Of a stretch of DNA of 64,000 nucleotides, positions 57,131-64,000 are shown piece after piece (positions within the stretch are counted from its first letter, which is position 1; each line of letters starts with the position of its first letter). The DNA lies in assembly GCF_024323335.1 (NCBI RefSeq), contig NC_066581.1:176879330-176943329 (forward strand), read 5' to 3'. Made by a program: the position numbers and the translations under genes. The notes beneath the pieces are model-generated. The model worked only from the letters and a program-made list of their open reading frames with translations, had not been told where the DNA came from and made no database searches. The stretch comes from Lathyrus oleraceus. Taxonomy: Eukaryota; Streptophyta; Magnoliopsida; Fabales; Fabaceae.

Positions 57131-58240
57131 CGACTAACTAGGGGTTAAGGATTGCCATCTGAACATGGACTTACAAAAGAGGACACCAGTTGTGTCAAAG
57201 GAAAGTGGGCAATGTGTTCAACGTCCTAGCAGTAGGTGTCGCAGCTCGCTGAATCGAGTCTTAGGAAGTTACCTCTTTGCAATAGAACGAATTGACATGT
57301 CACAAGATCAAAGATGCACAAAAGGTCTAAAAGTGGGGAAGCTCTGCCCTAGAGTTATCATTCAATATGGACTTATGTGTTAGGATTTACAAAAGGGAAC
57401 ATCTACCTAATGTTAGCATGCAAATAATAAGGGAATTCTACATATGTTATCATACAAAGGATTCTACCTAATGGGTGCTACCTAAACGGAACAAGAGTCG
57501 ACGGATGGAGCAAGGAAAGGAGCCATGGATAAGGGTAGATGGCGATGCCTGAGGCAATCGACTTATAGGTAGATGGCGATGCATGAAGCAATCGACTTAC
57601 AAGAGAATGGATGAATGCGTGCTGGTTCTGTTAAGTTTTGAAAATCATTACTCGACGTTGGATCGAGCTTTTAATCTTATTTTGAAATGGTTATCGGATG
57701 TTCGTTTTATTTCTTGTATTAACATGTGACTAAAGAAATAAATAAATAAATATTATACACTTTATGGGATAGGGGTACATTTGTTATGAATGGGGATTGT
57801 TCATGGCAAACAAACAATAAGAATATATGCCTCATACGTCATACAAGTAGGCAATAGTTATCAATCAGATCGGATAAATAAACAATATATAATCAAACCA
57901 GAGAATCAAATAATGGAGCATTTAAACAATGCATGGGAGTATGAACATGTTAAATAATCAAGCAATAGAAAGCATGAATGAGAGAAACAAGTATAAAACA
58001 TAACAGATGAATCAACCAGATGAAAATATGCACACGAAGAGTCCACTGAATAATTAATCAGGAAATGAGGTAAGGACCAAACAAAATTAAGGTAAAAGGC
58101 CTCTAATACATGACATATGAGATGAACAAGGTAGGATAAAAAGATCTCTTCAATTGCCATAAATAATCCCTAAGTCAAACATCGATCATAAAGAAGTCAA
58201 CTGAACATTCAAGTCAACTTAAAAAAAACAAATAAATAGC

Positions 58241-58600
58241 AAATTAATCAAGAAAATTATGAAAAATTAAACTAAATAAGGTGGGGTCAGGCCATCATCA
58301 TCCCCCAAAAATATTTTAAAAATAATGAAAATTGGCACGTGAATTAATTAAAACAAAACATAGCTCAAACCAAAAGACAATTAATAAGACTAGGTTAAAA
58401 ATAAATCAAGAATAAAGAGTAAATTAATCAAGAAAATTATGAAAAATTAAACTAAATAAGGTGGGGTCAGGACATCATCATCCCCCAAAATGATTTTAAA
58501 AATAATGAAAATAGGTATGTGAATTAATTAAAATAAAACAGAAGTCAAATTAAAAGTCAACCAACCAAACTAGGTCAAAAGTAAATCCAAAATAAATTGA
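58241..58600. repeat. 180-bp tandem duplication in Ogre-C LTR
   Basis: AAATTAATCAAGAAAATTAT recurs at 58241 and 58421, exactly 180 bp apart, with continuing similarity through GGTGGGGTCAGG and CATCATCATCCCCC. About 90 percent alike by eye. Confidence 0.85.
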
Positions 58601-59065
58601 AAATGCAAAATAAAATTCCAAGAAAAGGTCAGGTTGACCATGAGACAGTGGTCAACCTTCATCCCAAAAATCAAATGCTAACAATAATTATAAGTCATAA
58701 AAATAAAATCAATAAAAAAAGTGTGTTAAAATGGACCATTTAGAATAAATAATTAAAATAAAATATTAATATTAAAAAAATACGAAAATAAAAATTATAT
58801 AAAACTAAATAAAATGTTAAGAAAAGTGAAAAATATTTTTGGGTAATTTTATGGATGAAGAAAATATTTTAAATAAGAAAAAGAAATATGAAAATGGAAG
58901 GATTAATGGTGATGAACATGGTAAGCAAGCGTAGATATATCAAAACATGGTCATGGAAGAGATGATTACCTAATGGAAAATAGAAGTGAAATGGAATCTG
59001 ATATGTGATGAAGCTTTGCCTCCTTTCCACCAAATTTCAATGCTCCTTTAGGGTTAGGGTTTCAG

Positions 59066-59079
59066 CTTCTTAAATAGGG
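59066..59079 (-). promoter_or_regulatory. TATA-like element of Ogre-C LTR
   Basis: Minus strand CCCTATTTAAGAAG, about 1.4 kb from the LTR start, the same distance as in Ogre-A. Weaker match than the other LTRs. Confidence 0.45.
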
Positions 59080-60489
59080 TGGATTAGGTGTTCTCATGGG
59101 CTTTTTAATAAGTGATTTATCCATAAGAATAAAAGTGTGAAGTGAGGTGTAAAATGTTGTTATTTTGGGCCAAACTTAATTGAATGGATGTCCAATGCAT
59201 GGCGAAAAGTGGTAAAAAAAATGTGGCTGGTTTGTGCAGCATGCTTAGAAAATCTGATTGGGCCAGCCAGACCCAAAATCTGCCTAGAAAATCAAGTCAT
59301 GGTGCCCACTTTAAATGAATGTATCTCTCACACCATGGATCCAAATGAGATGATTCCAAAAGGATGTGAAAGAGGACATGGCAAGGTACAATTGTTGTGA
59401 AGAAATTATTTTCAAATAATGCCTTGAAGTGCAAGAAAACTGGCCAAGAAGTCTTGACAAATCTTGAAGATTTTGGACTTAGAAATTTTTCTAAGTGTCC
59501 TAATAAAATGTCTCACTTTGACTAAGCATAACTTTCTGAATTCTAATCCAAATGGAGAAAAATTTATATCTCTAGAAATCTTGAAACAAGAGGAACAACT
59601 TTCATGTTGGAGACATTTTAAAATGGAGCGTTTATCTTGATGCAAAATGGGCTTAAAGTAAGTGCAACAATCATGAAAACTTGCCCTAAATGGAAAGTCA
59701 ACCATTTCCAAATTAAGTAACTTTTCCAATTTCTGGTTAAATGATGAATCCATGATCCAACCTTGATCAAATTTCACATGTAGGATCCCCTAGGCATGGA
59801 TTTTGAGATTCCACTCTCAAAATGTCAGGAGTTGACTTTTCTGGCCCTATAGTTGACTTTTCCCAAACTGTCTGATTCCCGATTCCATTGATCAATTGAA
59901 GCACTTCTAGCTCAAATAAAGAGCTGATTTTTTGTATGTAGACCCTTGTGGACATATGGAGGGCCATGGAAAAGAGTTTCACCCAAAGAATCAGAAATAA
60001 ACTGATTTTATACCAAACCCTAGTTTTAGGGCAAAATGATCAGGAACTGATTGCACTGATTGCCAATGGATCTTTCTGAGATAATTGTGAATCTTCCTAG
60101 GCCAAGATGCCTCTCTAATCATGACATGGATGAGCTCCCCTACTTCCAACCAAACATTTCCTGTTGCAGGTAGCCATGAAACCCTAATTTCTAATTAAGT
60201 CCAGATGAACACTCTGATAGCTTTGAATCCTTCACTTATGAACTAAGGACCATAATAAGATACTTGGACCCCCTTGAGACCCTTCAGACTTGTATACTTA
60301 GAAAATGAAGTCCAATTCTCAATCTTGCTTTGTGTGGGCTCCTTTTGTTAAGGAGTGATCGATCAAAACCTGATCTCCATGTCACTAATGTCGTATGCAA
60401 TGAGTATGACCTAATATGATGCTAATGAAGTGTAAAACATAATCCCATGCTTCCAGGAAAAATGAAAGGGAAAATTTTGGGGTATTACA

Positions 60490-60503
60490 GCTGCCCCTAT
60501 TCA
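60490..60503 (-). promoter_or_regulatory. Polypurine tract of Ogre-C
   Basis: Minus strand TGAATAGGGGCAGC immediately before the LTR. Confidence 0.82.
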
Positions 60504-60620
60504 ATAAACTGGAAACCCGAAAGGAAGATAGCAACGGCTTTCGCACTTTCGAGGTATCAAGTGATTGAATACGATAAAAGCCCGAAAATTTACACTAAAG
60601 TGAAAAAATGAAGTAACAAT

Positions 60621-61094
60621 GCCTGTCAGAATCGGCTAAGAGGTTGTCTTGAAAAAGAATTCGTCTGGTACGGTGAGAGTCGGTCTGAACACCGAAACAA
60701 GGAATGTTAGCCTGAATTCCAAAATAAATGGTAACACAGAAATAACCATGGCCTGAATGCCGCTCATCAATCTGAATACTGGAAATGACTTCGATCTGAG
60801 CATCGGACGATACTTGATTATCAAACATCGGTCTGAACACCGGGAAATTGGCCTGAATGCCACTTCGGTCTGAATACCGGAAAATTGGCCTGAATGCCAC
60901 AAGTTGCATCGACCTGAATGTCGGAAACTTCTTCGATCTGAACATCGGAAAACTAGCCTGAATGCCACTTCGGTCTGAATACCGGAAACTTGGCCTGAAT
61001 GCCACAAGTTGCGTTGACCTGAATGTCGGAAACTTCTTCGATCTGAACATCGGAAAACTGGCTTGAATGCCACTTCGGTCTGAATACCGGAAAC
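60621..61094. repeat. 105-bp tandem repeat of small hairpins in Ogre-C 3' UTR
   Basis: CGGTCTGAATACCG occurs at 60866, 60971 and 61076, exactly 105 bp apart. Each unit has five hairpins with constant CTGAA loop and changing arms: CGGT/ACCG, GGC/GCC, CGAC/GTCG (60910-60923), CGAT/ATCG (60934-60947), GGC/GCC. Irregular copies precede (60681-60694, 60750-60761, 60792-60805, 60829-60842). A further CAGT/ACTG copy is at 61203. Confidence 0.9.
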
Positions 61095-61157
61095 TTTCAT
61101 GCCTGTCAGCATCGGCAGAAATAGGGAAAATGATAATTGAGGCGGCGCGTGGGCCAA

Positions 61158-61905
61158 CGACCCCTGCTGGGAATAATAAAGATAAGTCATGAACAATCTT
61201 CAGTATGAGTACTGGAAACAACTTCTGGCTTATCACTTGGGATACCGAGAATGCCTTATGCTTTACATGCGTATGTTTGAATTTTTCAATGGTGTAATGC
61301 TCCATGAAAATGGAAATGCTACGCAATTTGGGAGGATGCAATGCAATATGATTCTACATGCAGGGATGCGAAATGCTTGATTAGAGAGAACGCCAAGCTG
61401 AGGCAAGGAATTCTGCTGGGGAAATGATCACCATCTTCTGGACCTTGACAATGCTGTTGGAGATACACAACACAATGAACTCTGTGGGGAAATGACCCGC
61501 CACCCGGTGTTTTCGCAAACAACAAAATACCTAGGCTCTGACTGGGGAGAGAATGGCACCGAAAGCCTGCTGCTGACGAAAGCGATAGTGGTTCTGGCAA
61601 CCATAATCTGCGAGAGAGACGACTCAGCAGGGGAAGCAAACATCGACACGGTACCGAGATTCTGCTTCAAGGAAAGAGACCATAGATCTGGCGTCGAGAT
61701 CATCGATCTGGCATTGAACTCTGAGGAGTAGCCGCTTCTGTTGGGAAGATACAGTCTGGCACTGCCGACTCCACTAGGGATATACAGTCTGACATTGTCA
61801 ACTCTACTGGGGAGTGTATAGTCTGAAACGAATGCTTGGGGAGTACAGTAGTGAGAGCCTGCTGGGGATTGAAGAATCCAACACTCAGACCAGCTCTGCA
61901 GGGAT
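61158..61905 (-). repeat. PBS-complementary words in Ogre-C 3' UTR
   Basis: Plus strand shows CTGCTGGGAA (61164), CTGCTGGGGAAATG (61413), CTCTGTGGGGA (61480), CTGACTGGGGA (61537), GACTCCACTAGGGA (61766), AACTCTACTGGGGA (61801), CTGCTGGGGATTG (61860). On the element-sense strand they read like the 3' end of the primer tRNA. Same orientation rule as in Ogre-A and Ogre-B. Confidence 0.7.
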
Positions 61906-62457
61906 AAGATACCAAATTCCAACTGTTGAGGAAAAACATCTGCGATCATTTGATGGGGACCTTAAGGAAATGCCCCGAGTGTACCTGTTCTGAATAGACG
62001 ATCCAAAGCCCTTAAAATTTACAGCAATTTTCAATGTTTATTAAGCACGTACCTTTAAAGCTCTTATGTTTCATGATGCAATGTTTATCATAAATTCGGA
62101 CGTCATTTTTGCAAACAAAACAGTAAAATGAAAATGAACACAGAGATGTACTGAATAACATTATTTTATTGATTGAGTGGCCTCTGAATAGGCATTTACA
62201 TCAGGAAGCAATCCCTGGAAAGAGGTAATTGCACAACAGATAAAAACAGAACTTAATCTAATGGCAATGTGAAATGGATTTCTATTGGGTTCCAATTCTA
62301 CTATGATTCGCTTGTCTTCAAGATCCTCCAGATGATCAACTTTCCGAAAAAGGTGATTGGATTGTTTCCTATCCTTCAAAAGTTTCCGATTATCGACACG
62401 ATATGATATTCAGAACTACTCAGAACGCAGCCATTCGCTTAATCCCTAACTTTTGCC

Positions 62458-62648
62458 TGGATCGCCCTTTCGGGTTTTCAATCCACCGGGGTAACTATTT
62501 TTGCCTAAGTTGCCCTTTCAGGTTTTCAACTTACCGGGTGTACAATCTTTTCATTTTTTAATCCCTAAATTTTGCCTGAACCTTTTTCATTTTCTTGGTT
62601 CGCCGGGATGCCCATTTTTTTCCCTGGACTATTCTTTTTATCGTCCAG
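62458..62648 (-). repeat. Four tandem stem-loops after Ogre-C pol stop
   Basis: CTGGAC/GTCCAG (62624-62629 with 62643-62648), GAACC/GGTTC (62578-62582 with 62597-62601), TAAGTT/AACTTA (62506-62511 with 62528-62533) and TGGAT/ATCCA (62458-62462 with 62481-62485); the last two enclose CCTGAAAGG and CCCGAAAGGG. Most are preceded by CCCGG or CCCGC in element sense and followed by GGCAAAA. The first begins 11 bases after the pol stop. Confidence 0.82.
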
Positions 62649-62658
62649 CGGGTCTATT

Positions 62659-64000
62659 TTATGCGAAGTATTTTTTAGCTGCGTCTGAGTTCACAGGGGA
62701 AGTGAAGTTTTCACCATACATAGTTGCAAGCATTAAGGCTCCACCATCAAAAACCTTGGTGACAATATACGGTCCATCATAGTTAGGAGTCCACTTGCCC
62801 CTGTGATCTGTCTGAAGAGGAAGTATCCTTTTCAACACCAAATCTCCGACTTGGAAGCATCGAGGACGCACTTTCTGATCAAAGTCTCTCTTCATCCGAC
62901 TCAGATACAATTGCCCATGACAAATGGCTGCCATTCGCTTCTCTTCGATAAGACTCAACTCATTGAACCTTGTCAGAACCCATTCAGCTTCGCCTAACTT
63001 GACATCCAGCAGGACTCTTAGAGAAGGAATCTCCACTTCAACAGGTAAGACTGCTTTCATACCATACACAAAGGAGTAAGGGGTTGCCCTGGTCGATGTA
63101 CGTACTGAAGTACGGTACCCATGCAAGGCGAAGGGTAGCATCTCATGCCAATCTCTGTACATAACGACCATCTTCTGCACAATCTTCTTTATGTTCTTAT
63201 TTGCTGCCTTAACAACACCGTTCATCTTAGGACGGTAAGGGGAAGAATTGTGATGCTGAATGTTGAAGTTCTTGCACAACTCCTTCATCATTTTGTTATT
63301 GAGATTAGAACCATTATCAGTAATGATTCTTTCGGGAATCCCATAACGACAAATGATTTCTTTCTTAATGAATCGGGCAACCACATGTCTGGTGACCTTT
63401 GCAAATGACGTTGCTTCGACCCACTTGGTGAAATAGTCGATGGCAACAAGGATGAAGCGATGCCCATTGGAAGCAGTCGGCTCAATCTTTCCAATCATGT
63501 CAATGCCCCACATAGCAAACGGCCACGGCGAATACATCACATTCAGAGGATTTGGAAGTACATGCACCTTATCAGCATAAATATGGCATTTATGACACTT
63601 CCGAGCATATTTGAAACAATCAGATTCCATGGTCATCCAGTAATAACCCGCTCTCAACAATTTCTTAGCCATAGCATGTCCGCCGGCATGAGTATCGAAG
63701 GAGCCTTCATGAACTTCCTGCATTAACATGTCTGCTTCGTGTCTATCCACGCATCTGAGCAAAACCATGTTGAAGTTCCTCTTATACAGCACATCGTCTT
63801 TGTTCAAGAAGAAACTGCCTGCCAATCTTCTCAAAGTCTTTCTATCATTGTTGGATGCCCCTGTAGGGTATTCTTGATTCTTCAGAAAGCACTTGATGTC
63901 GTGATACCAGGGCTTGTCATCAACTACCAGTTCAGCAGCAAACACATACGCGACCCTATCAAGGCGCATAACATCGATCCTGGGAACATGGTTCCACCGA
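62659..64000 (-). CDS. Ogre-C pol, end of second RNase H plus integrase (partial)
   Basis: Open from the window edge to the stop at 62659-62661, at least 446 codons. The edge piece RWNHVPRIDVMRLDRVAYVF is the linker after the second RNase H. Integrase: zinc segment VHEGSFDTHAGGH and CHKCHIY, core GIDMIGKIEPTA with Asp, TDNGSNLNNKMMKELC with Asp, then PYRPKMNGVVKAANKN in which the catalytic Glu is Lys. The spacing from the second Asp is 35 residues, so this is the Glu of the D,D(35)E triad; Ogre-A has Glu there. C-terminus with GKWTPNYDGPYIVTKVF and AAKKYFA is normal. An open frame with a dead active site suggests recent loss. Confidence 0.93.
   Translation of the reverse strand, partial: RWNHVPRIDVMRLDRVAYVFAAELVVDDKPWYHDIKCFLKNQEYPTGASNNDRKTLRRLAGSFFLNKDDVLYKRNFNMVLLRCVDRHEADMLMQEVHEGSFDTHAGGHAMAKKLLRAGYYWMTMESDCFKYARKCHKCHIYADKVHVLPNPLNVMYSPWPFAMWGIDMIGKIEPTASNGHRFILVAIDYFTKWVEATSFAKVTRHVVARFIKKEIICRYGIPERIITDNGSNLNNKMMKELCKNFNIQHHNSSPYRPKMNGVVKAANKNIKKIVQKMVVMYRDWHEMLPFALHGYRTSVRTSTRATPYSFVYGMKAVLPVEVEIPSLRVLLDVKLGEAEWVLTRFNELSLIEEKRMAAICHGQLYLSRMKRDFDQKVRPRCFQVGDLVLKRILPLQTDHRGKWTPNYDGPYIVTKVFDGGALMLATMYGENFTSPVNSDAAKKYFA

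Larger units (their letters stand above)
56468..60489 (-). repeat. 3' LTR of Ogre-C (4022 bp)
   Basis: In element sense starts TGTAATACCCCAAAATTTTC at 60489 and ends AGTTGCGACA at 56468. Contains a TATA-like site (59066-59079), a 180-bp tandem duplication (58241-58600), and U5 repeats built on CCTACGTATCTCATCTG (plus strand 56780, 56878, 57088). No genes seen. Confidence 0.82.
60504..62457 (-). other. Ogre-C 3' untranslated region
   Basis: About 1.95 kb with no credible gene. Contains the 105-bp hairpin repeat (60621-61094) and PBS-complementary words (61158-61905). A 248-codon minus-strand frame at 60595-61341 exists only because 105 is a multiple of three. Confidence 0.8.
56468..64000 (-). 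mobile_element. Ogre-C: Ogre/Tat retrotransposon, 3' half, right part outside window
   Basis: Element-sense order from the right edge: second RNase H end, integrase, pol stop, four stem-loops, 3' UTR with PBS-complementary words and 105-bp hairpin repeat, polypurine tract, 3' LTR. Left edge defined by the break in similarity between the two Ogre-A LTRs. Visible pol is open, so this copy is younger than Ogre-A. Confidence 0.88.

Noticed and set aside
60866..61094. CRISPR-like regular repeat array
   Set aside because: Plant genomic context, repeats contiguous and hairpin-forming, no unique spacers and no cas genes.
60595..61341. 248-codon minus-strand frame with repeated Phe-Arg-Ser-rich peptides
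   Set aside because: It follows the 105-bp repeat, whose length is a multiple of three, within the 3' UTR; no known domain.

Overview
This window is plant nuclear heterochromatin made wholly of nested Ty3/gypsy LTR retrotransposons. I see no host gene, rRNA or tRNA gene. The elements are one Athila-lineage copy and three kinds of Ogre (Tat lineage) element. The Ogre calls rest on LTRs of 4 to 5.5 kb, a primer-binding site TGGCGACTCTGCTGGGGA, an extra ORF upstream of gag, a second RNase H domain, and a non-coding gap between protease and reverse transcriptase. Abundant Ogre elements of this size are typical of legumes of tribe Fabeae (Pisum, Vicia, Lathyrus, Lens), so such a genome is the best guess. 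Species is an inference.

Layout. (1) 1-8335, minus strand: Athila element with its 5' LTR (6931-8335), PBS, decayed gag-pol and the start of its 3' ORF; its other end is off the left edge. It sits inside the 3' LTR of (2). (2) 8336-20790 and 51483-56467, minus strand: an old full-length Ogre, here called Ogre-A, with ORF1, gag, protease, putative intron, RT/RNase H/archaeal-type RNase H, integrase, a hairpin-rich 3' UTR, and parts of both LTRs. It is split in its 5' leader by (3). (3) 20791-51477, plus strand: a three-LTR, two-internal-region array of a non-autonomous Ogre derivative, here called Ogre-B (LTR 20791-26242, internal, LTR 33899-38371, internal, LTR 46027-51477). One 5-bp target duplication, GTCAT, flanks the whole array. 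(4) 56468-64000, minus strand: a further Ogre, here called Ogre-C, inserted into the 5' LTR of Ogre-A. Its visible pol is open but its integrase has lost the catalytic glutamate.

How the parts relate. Ogre-A is the oldest layer, with about a dozen nonsense codons and a frameshift. Athila, the Ogre-B array and Ogre-C entered it afterwards. Ogre-B keeps promoters, PBS, polypurine tract, the protease-intron-RT junction and the integrase C-terminus but lacks almost all coding sequence, so it would need proteins from a relative.

The most interesting signal is non-coding. In all three Ogre types the region after pol carries (a) three or four tandem stem-loops whose arms differ in sequence but still pair, (b) many dispersed copies of a word resembling the 3' end of the primer tRNA, hence able to pair with the element's own PBS, always in element-sense orientation, and (c) tandem arrays of small hairpins with compensatory arm changes. 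Together these suggest a structured 3' RNA module; its function is unproven.
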